Assembly: GCF_000372725.1 (NCBI RefSeq)
Contig: NW_005198167.1
Coordinates: 500,058-564,057 of the forward strand
Reading direction: 5' to 3'
Source of the DNA: Emiliania huxleyi CCMP1516
Lineage: Eukaryota > Haptophyta > Isochrysidales > Noelaerhabdaceae
DNA length: 64,000 nt
A program made the position numbers and the translations under genes. The notes under the pieces were generated by a model that saw only the letters and a list, made by a program, of their open reading frames with translations, was not told the origin of the DNA and did not search any database. Within the stretch, counting starts at the first letter, position 1. Each line of letters starts with the position of its first letter. Positions 10,290 to 19,953 of the stretch are shown here, in pieces.

Positions 10290-11541
10290 GGCAGGCCATG
10301 TGTCGCAACTGGGCGATCGCCTTCGTGACGGGCTTCGCGAAGGGGCTCATCATCATGATCTTTGGCGCCATCTTCGAGTGCGGGGCATGCGAGGTGTGAA
10401 CAGCGTCTCTTCACACCTCTAGCTGCGGCCAGGCGCTATCTTCGAGTTCGGCATGTGGCGCGTCCGCACGAGCGACGCGGCGCTGCCCGGCGCGCCCGAG
10501 GCGTCCTCTGACCCGCACGAGTGCGCGGGGTCGCTGGACCTGTCTGGAAGCGACGCCGTCTTCATTCCTCTGATGGCGTCGCGCCCTGATGGCGGTCTCA
10601 GCAGAAGCGCTCGTCGCACCAGCTCATCCGCCAGTCAACCCGTCACTAGGTGATGTTCCTGATGGCGGCGAGCGTCGGCGGGTCGGCGGGTCGGCGTCGC
10701 AGGCGACGGACGCCAGCAAGGCCAGCGCGGCCGCCGCCGCCTACTTCAAGCGCGTCGATCGCCCCTCCTTGCTCGACCCTACCAGCGACAAGGGCGGCAC
10801 TCTCCCCAGCGTCACCGGCGCGATCGAGGTTGTCGACGTCGTCTTTGCGTACCCCACCCGCCCCGACTTCACCATCTGCCACGGCTACTCCCTCTCGATC
10901 GGCGCGGGGCAGACGGTGGCGCTGTGCGGCCCGCCCGGCAGCGGCAAGTCGACTCTCGTCGCGCTGCTCGAGCGCTTCTACGACCCGCAGGGCGGCGCGA
11001 TCACCCTCGACGGCGTCGACATCCGCACGCTCAACCTGCGCTGGCTCCGCTCCCAGCTGGGGCTGGTGGGGCAGGAGCCGGTGCTCTTCGAGGGCACCGT
11101 CGCCGAGAACATTGGCTATGGCAAGGAGGGCGCCTCGCAAGACGAGATCGAGGAGGCGGCGCGGGCGGCGAACGCGCACGGCTTTGTGATGGACAGCCTC
11201 CCCGACGGCTACGCCACGCAGGTGGGTCTCCGCGGAGGAGGCATGCTTTCGGGCGGGTGGCGATTGCTCGCGCCATTGTTCGCAAGCCTGCGGTGCTGCT
11301 GCTTGACGAGGCGACGTCGGCGCTGGATAACGAGAGCGAGCGGGTGGTGCAGGCGGCGCTGGACAGTATCGTGTCGCAGCACAAGCGGACGACGGTCACC
11401 ATCGCACACCGCCTCTCGACAATCAAGAACGCGGACAAGATCGCGGTGCTGCGCAAGGGCGCGGTCATCGAGCAGGGGACGCACGAGGAGCTGCTCGAGC
11501 TGGGCGGCACCTACCTCGCCCTGTGGGAGGCGCAGCAGTGA
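10290..11541 (+). pseudogene. ABC transporter (ABCB/MDR-type) C-terminal segment with two frame breaks
   Basis: The nucleotide-binding domain is clear: FAYPTRPDF, Walker [11 protein letters not shown]-loop [10 protein letters not shown], Walker [14 protein letters not shown]-loop TIAHRLST, ending at WEAQQ and a stop. Upstream, GLIIMIFGAIF and [11 protein letters not shown] resemble the end of the transmembrane domain. Two lesions break the frame. An extra 8-bp tandem copy (ggtcggcg, about 10680-10687) lies before [13 protein letters not shown]. The signature region jumps from LSGG straight to RVAIARAIV, with the expected QKQ stretch missing and a frame change near 11256. A 68-nt GC-AG intron (10365-10432) with repeated ends is also seen. 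It is a decayed copy or a badly assembled allele; an active exporter is unlikely as written. Confidence 0.75.
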
Positions 11542-11544
11542 GAG

Positions 11545-12107
11545 CACGCTCGGCGCGGCTCTCGGCCACGCCGGTGGCGAGGGAGGCTCCACCTCGCCGC
11601 CGTCGCGTGAGGAGGTGGCGCTCTGGCATGCGCGGCCCTCCGCTCGGCTGGCGAGCGAGCGACCCGCGCCGGCAAGTACTGACGTAGCCAGCCGCCACGT
11701 ACGTATATTTCCGTACAGTGTCCATGCCGCCGGGTAGCAGTGTACACTTTTCATGGTGAGAGAGCTCCTACAAACTGCGGACCTCAAGCTGCGTCGGCAG
11801 AAAGAATTACCATAGAGTAGAAGGCGGGGAGGTAAGGAAGTCACGTAGAACTAGAAGTCAAGAGAGCTGCAGCTGGGGAACCGTGGGTCCGTATATAGCC
11901 ACCTCCTTGCCGGCCGCCTGCCCCTCGCGCCCAGCGGGGCGCTTTTGAGAGGCTCAGCCCAGGAGCCTGATGCCGCGCTCCATCTCCCACAGCTCCGACG
12001 AGCACCTGCACGTGAGGGGAGGCGCGATCAACATTGGGCGGGGGAGGGGCGAGTGCAGTGGCGAGGGGCGTCTCGCGCCTTCAAGCTCGGGCTGGGGCTG
12101 GGGAGGC
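11545..12107. other. Intergenic; remnant third LRR terminal cassette
   Basis: About 11958-12100 repeats the pattern of the two preceding LRR 3' cassettes on the minus strand: a sequence ending in CTTGAAG, a GCGCGAGACGCC donor-like start, a spacer, a gtgcag acceptor, then a short piece encoding ERGIRLLG and a stop. It looks like an unused or alternative terminal exon of the LRR gene. No other gene is seen from 11545 to 11957. Confidence 0.5.
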
Positions 12108-14127
12108 TCAGCTGAGCTCGATGCCGCGCTTCTTGCACACCGCCTTCAGCTCAGGCTGCTTCTTGTTGTTCACGCAGAGCATCTGCACGCGAGGGGAGGT
12201 GCGATGAGCATTGGGCGGGGGAGGGGCGTGTGGCGAGGGCGCGTCTCGCGCCTTCAAGCTCGGGGCGGCCCCCTCCTTGAGGGCGACAGCCAGCGCCTTG
12301 CAGCCCTCGTCGCCAATCTTGTTGCCGCCGAGATCGAGCTTCTCGAGCCGCGGCGCTGCCCCCTCCTTGCCGAGGGCGGCGGCCAGCGCCTTGCAGCCCT
12401 CGTCGCCAATCTTGTTGACGCGGAGATCGAGCTTCTCGAGCCGCGGCGCTGCCCCGTCCTTGCCGAGGGCGGCGGCCAGCGCCTTGCAGCCCTCGTCGCC
12501 AATCTGGTTGTCAGAGAGCTTGAGCATCTCGAGCCGCGGCGCTGCCCCGCTCGCGAGGACCTCCGCCAGCTGCGCCGCCTCCGCGTCGCCCCAGCCAAGG
12601 CTGCCGTAGCGCAGCTCGGTCTGCAGGGGCAGCTCGATGCCGCGCTCCTCGCACACAGCCACCAGCTCCTTGCACTCTGCCGCGCCGCGCTCCTCGAACA
12701 GTGCTGCCAGCTCGGCGGGCTGACCATCCACGTAGAGCGTCTGCACGCGAGGGGAGGTGCGATGAGCATTGGGCGGGGGAGGGGCATGTGTGTTGCAATC
12801 AATGGGTGGGCGTCTCGCGCCTTCAAGCTCGGGGCGGCCCCCTCCTTGAGGGCGACAGCCAGCGCCTTGCAGCCCTCGTCGCCAATCGGGTTGCCGCTGA
12901 GATAGAGCTCCTTGAGCTGCGGCGCTGCCCCCTCCTTGCCGAGGGCGGCGGCCAGCGCGTTGCAGCCCTCGTCGCCAATCTTGTTGACGCGGAGATCGAG
13001 CTTCTCGAGCCGCGGCGCTGCCCCGTCCTTGCCGAGGGCGGCGGCCAGCGCCTTGCAGCCCTCGTCGCCAATCTTGTTGCCGTTGAGATAGAGCGTCTTG
13101 AGCCGCGGCGCTGCCCCCTCCTTGCCGAGGGCGGCGGCCAGCGCCTTGCAGCCCTCGTCGCCAATCTCATTGACGCGGAGATTGAGCCACTCGAGCCGCG
13201 GCACTGCCCCGCTCGCGAGGACCTCCGCCAGCTGCGCCGCCTCCGCGTCTCCCCAGCCGAGGCTGTAGAGCAGCCCGGTCGCCTTGCCAAACTGCTCCTC
13301 GAAGGCGGCCTCGTACAGCCGCTTCACCAGCGGCTTGTCGTCCTTGCCGTTGGTGAAGCTCTTCGTCTCCAGCTCCGCCGCGAACACAGACGGCAGCAGC
13401 GGAGGGCGCCGGCCGCCGTCCTGGGTGCAGTCCTCGATGAGGCTCCAGGGGTCGTACTCCTTGCCGTCGCGCATCTTGCCGAGGTCGAGCGAGAGGTAGC
13501 GGGCCTTGGTCAGGCTCGCCCAGGCGTTCTCCGTGGCGCACCAGCCGCGGTCAAAGTACTTGGCCATGTCCGGAAAGGAGGTCAGCCGCAGCACGGTCGT
13601 GTGCGGGTGGGAGTAGAGCGTGCCGAGGCAGCCCAGCCCCTGCTTGAAGAGCGCGTTCTGCTCCTCGGTGCGCAGGACGCCGTTGGCGGGGTCGGGGTGC
13701 TGGTGCAGCGAGCCGAAGTCCCAAAAGACGCCGAGCCGCGTGATCAAGCCGTTATATAGTTGGTGAGCAGGGCCTTGAGCGCCCTTGCGGCGCGCGCGAG
13801 GTTGGCTCCGCGCGGGTCGGGGTGGTCCTTGGTCAGCCACGGGTAGGAGAGCGCGGCGACGGGAAGGGAGCCGCGGCGACGTGTCTGCTCGTCGGTGACC
13901 TCGACGAGGTCGGCAAGGGAGAGGAAGGCCTCTTTGGGCAGCGCCTGGCGGTGATTGCGTTCGCCCCCCCCCTCGGCGTGGCTGATGATCCACTGCGCGT
14001 CGAGGAGGGCGACGGCGCCGCTCGCGAGGACCGGCTCCAGGTCGCCGCCGCCGAGCTCGCGCCACAGCTTCAACTTCTCCTCAGACTCCTCGTAGGTCAG
14101 GCCCGGCTTGCTCGTACCGCAGCCCAT
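12108..14127 (-). CDS. N-myristoylation-motif protein: HET/TIR-like domain plus two LRR blocks (one frameshift)
   Basis: The start ATG at 14127 gives MGCGTSKPG, a canonical N-myristoylation plus palmitoylation signal. A helical segment follows, then an algal domain with LSYPWLTKDHPDP, VFWDFGSLHQHP and DRGWCATENAWASL, which resembles HET/TIR-like folds. Two LRR blocks follow, each opening SLGWGDAEAAQLAEVLASGA with repeats of IGDEGCKALAAALG. Two GC-AG introns join the parts in frame: 12741-12820 (80 nt) and 12184-12251 (68 nt), both starting GCGCGAGACGCC. The protein ends KKRGIELS. Near 13753-13758 an extra TA in a TATATA run shifts the frame; removing it gives LLTNYNGLITRLGVFW. This is either an assembly slip or a broken allele. 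The layout recalls NLR-like sensors but has no NTPase. Confidence 0.75.
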
Positions 14128-14720
14128 GACAAAGCCCCGCCCGAAGGAGCGCAACGCTGTGACCTTGTTGCCTTTGAACGTACGAGTATCACGCTTTACA
14201 AAAACTTCTTTTTTTTGGTCGCGGCCTGGCGTAGCTCCCCTGACGCACAGCTAGCCAACCGTATGCCATGTCTAACCAGTCGCCTTGCGCTGCCCAGGCG
14301 GCGCGGATGACAGGCGACCACGCTGCTCACGGCACGGCGTAGATAGAGCCTAGAGGCCCGCGCAGCCTACTTCAGCCGCGCGGAACTTCCGCACTCCCTC
14401 CGTTTTCAAAAATCTCTCTCTCCCTCCCTCCTCAGTGTACAGTGAGCTACGACGTTCACAGCGCGAATTTGGCCCCAGCTCTTCGGCTCGCTCCGCTCGC
14501 CGGAGAGTTGGTTGGTTGGTTGCTGGCAGCACCCCAGCCTGTGCCCAGCACCGGGGGCTCCTGAGCTGTTGGTTGGTGCTCTGTTCACAGCACAGTGCGA
14601 GACTAGGGTTGCAACCTGGTAAAGAACTCGCTCGCTGGTCCAGCGGTTTTTCTTCTTTCCATGAAATTCTATCCCCCGCGAGGTGTGCACCGGCTATATA
14701 CACCGACGCCCATTCTCACA
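14128..14720. promoter_or_regulatory. Divergent intergenic region with TATA-like element before GT25 gene
   Basis: Separates the minus-strand LRR gene from the plus-strand GT25 gene. It holds the inverted dispersed repeat at 14574-14611. A TATA-like string (ggctatatacacc) at about 14691-14703 sits 20-30 bases before the GT25 start codon. That is close for a core promoter unless the 5' UTR is very short. Confidence 0.4.
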
Positions 14721-17123
14721 ATGAGCCAATCGGACAGGGCCTCCGCCGGCCGCAAGGATGAGCTGCGGAAGGAGGCCGCGCGCAAGCTTGAGGCGGCGAG
14801 GACCGACAACCGCCAGTGGCGGCACGAGCTCGCCAAGCGTGAAAAGCAGCTGCAGCACGAGAAGGAGCGCAGCGAGATGCACGCGGCGGCGGAGCGCGGC
14901 CGGTACGCGGCGGCGCTGGCGGCGGAGCGGAGCGCCGCGGCCGAGGCGCAGCGGCAGCTGGCGGCAGAGGAGCAGCGGCTGCGCACCGTCTCCCGCGAGG
15001 TCTCGGCGATCCGCGGGATGATTGCGGCGGCGCAGCGGGAGCTGGGCGAGGTGGAGGCGCGGAGCCGGCAGGAGGAGGACGAGGAGGCCGCCCAGCTCCT
15101 CGAGCAGCGGCGCGACTACCACCAGCGGCTCGAGGCGCTGCGAGGCGGCGGCGCCGTCCGGCGGCGGCCGGCAGCGCCACCAGCGCCACCGGCGCTCGCG
15201 GGGCCGTCGCCGATGAAGCAGCTGTGTGGTCCGCTCAGCGGCGGCGCGGCGACCGGCGGCAACGGCGTGAGCGCCGCGCGCGTGCCCACCGCCGCGGCGG
15301 CGGAGCCGGCCGCGGGCGGCGGCGACCTACGCCTCGTCATTAACCTTGATCGGAGGAGCGATCGGCTCGAGCGGGCGCGAGGCCTAGAGGCGGAGTCCGT
15401 GTTCTTGTGTCGTAAGCAGCACTCGAGAGGACACGTGCTCGGCTGCGGTCGACCGCAGTCGGCTGTATTGCACTGTATTCGCACCCCCTCGTACTCACAC
15501 ACAGTGCTCTGAACACTCTGCACAAGACCGTCCTCCCGCCCCGGTCGGTGTATTCAGCACTTCGGGTGCGAGGCGTCCCGTGGGGAGGGGGCGGCGGTGT
15601 GAACGGCGTCTCTTCACGCCTGTGGGTGCTCCGCAGGTGCGAGGCCTCCCGTGGGGCGGCGGCGCGCCGCTCGAGCGGCTGGCGGCGACGGACGGCCGCA
15701 CGCTGAGCTGGGCGGCGAGAGATAGCCGAGAGGAGCCGAGATGGGCGGCGCTGTGCGGTGCGGCGCGGCGCTCGTCAGCCACTCGCTCACAGACCAAGGG
15801 GCGGAGCTCCTCAGGCGCTGGTGGCGAGCGGGCGGCTGTCGGCGAAGGCGGCCGAGGCGGCCGTGTGGGCGGAGCGGCAGGGCTTGCCGACGGTCTGCCG
15901 GGAGACACTACCGAGACACTTCCGAGACACTTCCTCTTCACGGCCGCAGCTGTGAACAGGTCTGCCGGGAGACCGGCTCCTTCTCCCCCCACCTCACGCT
16001 GGCCGCGGTCGGCTGCGCGCTCTCGCACCGCGCAGCGTGGGAGAGGTATGTCCCTCACCGCCCTTACCCCCCTCGCCTCCACCGCCATCGCCGCCGCCAC
16101 CACCGCCACCACCGCCATCGCCACCATCGCCACCGCCACTGCCCTCGCTGGCAACGCTCCTTCAGCCCATGCCGCCTGCACCGTCTCCTCGGCTTCCTCC
16201 TCCACCGCCGCCCTCGCAGACTGGCGCGCTCAAGCAGCGAGTGGGCGCTTCTCCTCGAGGACGACGTCGAGGCGCTCGCGCCGTCCTTCCACCGCAAGCT
16301 CGGCGCCGTGCTGCGCAAGTTGCGAGAGCTGAGTCGAGGCCGCTGGCAGCTCTGCTACCTCGGCTACCACGAGTCGTCGGGCGAGCTGCTGCCGAGGGAC
16401 GTCGAGCCGCGGCTGATGGAGGCGTCCGGGCAGTAGAAGCGAAAAGCCCCCCCCCCCCCCCCGTATCTGCCCGTATCTCCCCAGATCTCGTGCCGCAGGG
16501 GCGAGGCTGGTGACCCTAGTATCGGAGTACGTACCTCGGTGACCCTAGAAGGGGAGACGACCTCGTGCCACGAGTACGCGGCGCGAGACCGCACTCCTCC
16601 TCCCTGGCCTCGGGTGTATGTTTCCTCTCCCCGCATCTCCCCGCATCTCCCCACACCTCCCCGCATCTCCCCACACCTCCCCACACCTCCCCACCCCTCC
16701 CCACATCTTCCCGACATCTCCCCGTTGCTCGACAGGCGACCTTCTCCTCGCTGCAGCTGCTGCACACCCCCTTCAATTGCGGCAACCCGACCCTTCCACC
16801 TCGTGACATCACCGTAGGCGTCAGGCGGCGGCTCGCTCACCGGCCTCTTCGGCTACCTGCTCACAAAGGCGGCGGCGGAGGAGCTGCTTGCCGACCCGGC
16901 GCTTTTCCCGCTCCGGATGCAGGTCGACGTCGCGCTCGGGCAGCGGCGGTGGCCGCGCAGCTCGCGCTTCGCGCTCTCGCCCGACGCGGTGCTCCTCACC
17001 TCGCCCCGCTCGGAGGACGGCGCGTGCGACACCGACGTGCAGACGCTCGGCGAGCGGGGCGTCTCCGCGCACGCCGCGCTGCCCGCCGACTGGCTACACG
17101 CGTCCGGCGCAAGGCTCATGTAG
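14721..17123 (+). CDS. Coiled-coil protein with GT25-family glycosyltransferase domain, seven exons
   Basis: Exons 14721-15381, 15558-15565, 15637-15714, 15815-15892, 15960-16045, 16220-16421 and 16818-17123 join in frame to 472 residues with one stop. The N-terminal ~145 residues are Glu/Arg/Ala coiled coil. GT25 motifs follow: LVINLDRRSDRLER, LERLAATDGRTL, VGCALSHRAAWER, WALLLEDDVEAL (the acidic metal/sugar site), CYLGYHESSGELL and FGYLLTKAAAEE. GT25 enzymes include collagen and LPS galactosyltransferases. A signal or anchor segment is not obvious, so location is open. Introns are GC-AG (15382, 15715, 16422) or GT-AG. Several have direct repeats at their ends, and intron 1 is an introner-type element. 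The 8-nt exon may instead extend into the repeat. Confidence 0.85.
15382..15557 (+). mobile_element. Introner-like intronic element, copy 1
   Basis: The GC-AG intron of the GT25 gene. It opens GCCTAGAGGCGGAGTC, then ctcgagaggacacg, a tcggctgtatt block, cccctcgtactcac, gtgctctgaac and ctgcacaagaccgtc, and ends gtgtattcag. The same ordered blocks recur in introns of the GYF, GPR155-like and ADP-ribosyltransferase genes, always in the host's sense direction. Confidence 0.7.
16618..16735 (+). repeat. tccccgcatc/tccccacacc minisatellite in GT25 intron 6
   Basis: About 11 imperfect copies of a 10-bp unit (ctccccrcayct) sit in the last intron of the GT25 gene, after a poly-C run at about 16446-16462. 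It is pyrimidine-rich on the sense strand. Overlapping open frames here are compositional. Confidence 0.8.
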
Positions 17124-17334
17124 TTCGGTAGAAAAGAAGAAGAATTTCAGCTGAAGCTCTTACGTAATTTTACGAGCGTCGATTACGAGCCCGAGAGTGC
17201 CCCCCGAGTCCCGGCGACCCGCCGACGGAGGGCCGAGAGTGCGAGGGAGAGAGAGAAACACGGGAGCAGATGGGGACGGAAACATGGATACAGCCTAAAA
17301 CCACAAGCGTCTCGTCCGTTTAGCTTAGAGCTCT

Positions 17335-17600
17335 AATGGTAGAAAGGAGAGAAGGGTGCACTTGGAGCACTTGGAGTGCAGTCGGTAACCTCACATCCAG
17401 GGCCGCGGGGAGCTCAGAAGCGCACCCAGCGGGCCGGGTGTTTGTCCTTTCTCACCCCGTGTTGCTTGAGTGTCATGTATGTATGTATGTAGGAAGGTGA
17501 AGAACAGCCAGGCTCGGACTGGACACCAACGCGGACAATAGACCTAAAACTAAAAAACGCGGTATGGGTGGACGCAGTGTCATCAGCAGCAGCTCTCGAG
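17335..17600 (+). repeat. Dispersed repeat family E, copy 1
   Basis: Blocks shared with 36945-37000 and 37478-37770: acttggagtgcagtc, cctcacatccaggg, gctcagaagcgcacccagcg, gaagaacagccaggctcgg and tatgggtggacgc. In the second locus the blocks are split by about 480 bp of AT-rich palindromic DNA, so one locus has gained or lost an insertion. Confidence 0.7.
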
Positions 17601-17673
17601 GTTTCGAAGTCGAAATTGTGGTGCGTCGGGACCACAAAGTGCGTCACAAGTGCGTCAAGTGCGTCTGAAGCGC

Positions 17674-18045
17674 ATGCGCCTCCTGCTCGCAGCGTTACTG
17701 GTCGCCCTGTCCTCGGCCTCGGCTAAGCCTAACCCCAACCCTAGGCCGCGGTCGCCGCCGCTGGACAGAGCGTCGGTCGTGGCCGTGCCCAAAAAGAGCC
17801 CTCAGCGCGCAAAGGCGGAGGACGGGGCGTGGCGGGTGCGCACCGCTACTCAGCTGAGTATCCTGGGCTACCAGGGCCGGAGCACGACGAAAGGGGCCGC
17901 ACCAAAGCAGCAGCTTGATCGAGCGGCAGTGATCAAGGTGGCCAAAAAGTCTCCACAGCGCTCCAAGCCAGCTGTGCGCAAGGCCACCCGCCTCGCCGTC
18001 ACGGGCTACCAGGGCGAAAGTACCACCAAGGACGCGAAACGCTGA
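17674..18045 (+). CDS. Small secreted protein with two internal repeats
   Basis: 123 residues from the ATG at 17674 (the frame opens at a GTG upstream). Residues 1-18 form a clean signal peptide (MRLLLAALLVALSSASA), with likely cleavage before KPNPNP. The mature part holds two copies of a unit of about 40 residues: LDRASVVAVPKKSPQR...GYQGRSTTK and LDRAAVIKVAKKSPQR...GYQGESTTK. It is basic, with no Cys and no known domain. It was probably built by internal duplication. The function is unknown. It could be extracellular or targeted through the ER to the plastid; no clear bipartite signal is visible. Confidence 0.7.
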   Translation: MRLLLAALLVALSSASAKPNPNPRPRSPPLDRASVVAVPKKSPQRAKAEDGAWRVRTATQLSILGYQGRSTTKGAAPKQQLDRAAVIKVAKKSPQRSKPAVRKATRLAVTGYQGESTTKDAKR

Positions 18046-18767
18046 GCTCTTGCTCAGATCATGCGCGCCAGAAAGCGGCGCGGAGGAGGCTGCTTTTAGT
18101 CTTTGAGTGTCACTCTTGTGTCCGAAGTGTCGAGTGTCGTCTCCACAAACCACACATGCACATGTGCATGCACATGCTACATGTGCATGTCTCGACCATG
18201 TCTCGCATCCTGCCAATCCTGGCGCGTGAGCATGATTGTGGCCGCAAGCTTAGGTGAGCGTCTTGATTTATTGCATCGTGTCAATATTTACGACACAAAT
18301 TTCTGAGGGGCTTTCTGGGTCCGGCGTCGTTGGTGCCGGATCGCAGCCGGCCTGCGCCACGCGCGCGGATCAGCCGCCGCCGCCGCCTCCTCCGCCGCTT
18401 CCGCCGCCGCTGCGCTCCGCCTCCCAGTCGGAGCGACGGCGACCTAGAGCAAGTGCGGGAGGAGGGGGTCGGGAGCCAAGCGCGGGGGAAGCTGCGGATG
18501 CGGACTGCTGCGCGCGCGCAGCACGCACCGAGAGGCAGCGCCGACCGCGGGTTGCGAGCGGAGAGGTCGACGTGGGGTGGGTGCTCGTGCGGCCGCACGA
18601 CGTCGCCCGGCTTGAGGTCTGCGGTGTGGGGGAGGGAGGCGGTGTGGGGAGGGCGGGTGCGGGCTGGGCTGGCACAGAGGGCGGGGAGAGGCGCGGGCGG
18701 TTTGGGAGGGTGATGCCATCGGGGGTGCGTTTCTGGTGGAGAAAACGGCGGCAACGGCAGCGGAGAG

Positions 18768-18830
<63 letters not shown>

Positions 18831-18935
18831 CGGCGGCGGCGGCGGCGGAGGAAAGGGAGGGGCCTGGGCGCTCAGGGGAGGAAGGGCGGACCGGAACCAT
18901 GGCGCTGGGTTAGAGAAGAGCGGCTGGCGCTGCCA
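18046..18935. repeat. Intergenic with atgcacatg palindromes and a (CGG)n tract
   Basis: 18150-18200 has interlocking acatgtgcatgcacatg palindromes, also seen at about 60572-60605. 18766-18850 is a (CGG)n run. The long frames here encode poly-Ala or poly-Arg and are compositional. No gene is supported. Confidence 0.6.
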
Positions 18936-19330
18936 NNNNNNNNNNNNNNNNNNNNNNNNNNNNNNNNNNNNNNNNNNNNNNNNNNNNNNNNNNNNNNNNN
19001 NNNNNNNNNNNNNNNNNNNNNNNNNNNNNNNNNNNNNNNNNNNNNNNNNNNNNNNNNNNNNNNNNNNNNNNNNNNNNNNNNNNNNNNNNNNNNNNNNNNN
19101 NNNNNNNNNNNNNNNNNNNNNNNNNNNNNNNNNNNNNNNNNNNNNNNNNNNNNNNNNNNNNNNNNNNNNNNNNNNNNNNNNNNNNNNNNNNNNNNNNNNN
19201 NNNNNNNNNNNNNNNNNNNNNNNNNNNNNNNNNNNNNNNNNNNNNNNNNNNNNNNNNNNNNNNNNNNNNNNNNNNNNNNNNNNNNNNNNNNNNNNNNNNN
19301 NNNNNNNNNNNNNNNNNNNNNNNNNNNNNN
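18936..19330. other. Assembly gap (395 N)
   Basis: A run of unknown bases. It follows directly on the GC-only triplet region, where sequencing commonly fails. Frames crossing it are meaningless. Confidence 0.99.
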
Positions 19331-19504
19331 CTGGTGGGAGGGCCGACCAGCCGGGCCCCAAAGTAGGAGCAAGAAGGACGACCCGCGCGAGCGAAGCGCT
19401 TATTCCACCTGAAGAAGCCGTGGGTGCTACCATTTTGTTTGTGGCGGGGAAATCACCTCGCTGTCATGTCGCGTAAGGCTTGCACGGCTCTCATCCTCTT
19501 CCAC

Positions 19505-19907
19505 TTACTCTCCCATTCGGATAGACGTTGACGATTCGTCTTCTCGCCGAGGTACCTCAGGCGTCGCTTTGGACCCGACAGCCCCAGAGTAGGCAGAGGT
19601 GTACTTCCTCGCTTGGACTTTGCGGTTGAGTCCTCGGAGGAGGCTGCGCAGGTCTTGGTGCATAGGGCGGTTGGCGATAAGGCTGGGGGAGCTGGGTGGC
19701 GGGGCTCGGAGGAGGCGGAGAAGGCAGCGGAGGCGACGGTGGTGGCGGGCTGGGTGGGGGAGGGGTTGGCGGAGGGGGGCGACAGCGGCCTCGGGCTTGA
19801 GCAGTCCGCGCAGCGCGAGGGGCGAGTAGTAGACAGCGGTGACTGAGCCGCCTGCCGCCTCGACGGCCTGAATGCGGTGTGTGGCGGGAGTGTGAGTGTG
19901 AGTGTGA

Positions 19908-19953
<46 letters not shown>

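Noticed and set aside
12211-13759. Plus-strand frames over the LRR gene (Leu/Ala/Ser-rich)
   Set aside because: Antisense shadows of the repeated LRR codons; they carry no independent motif.
18254-19476. Frames crossing the N gap
   Set aside because: They consist of unknown residues flanked by (CGG)n translations.
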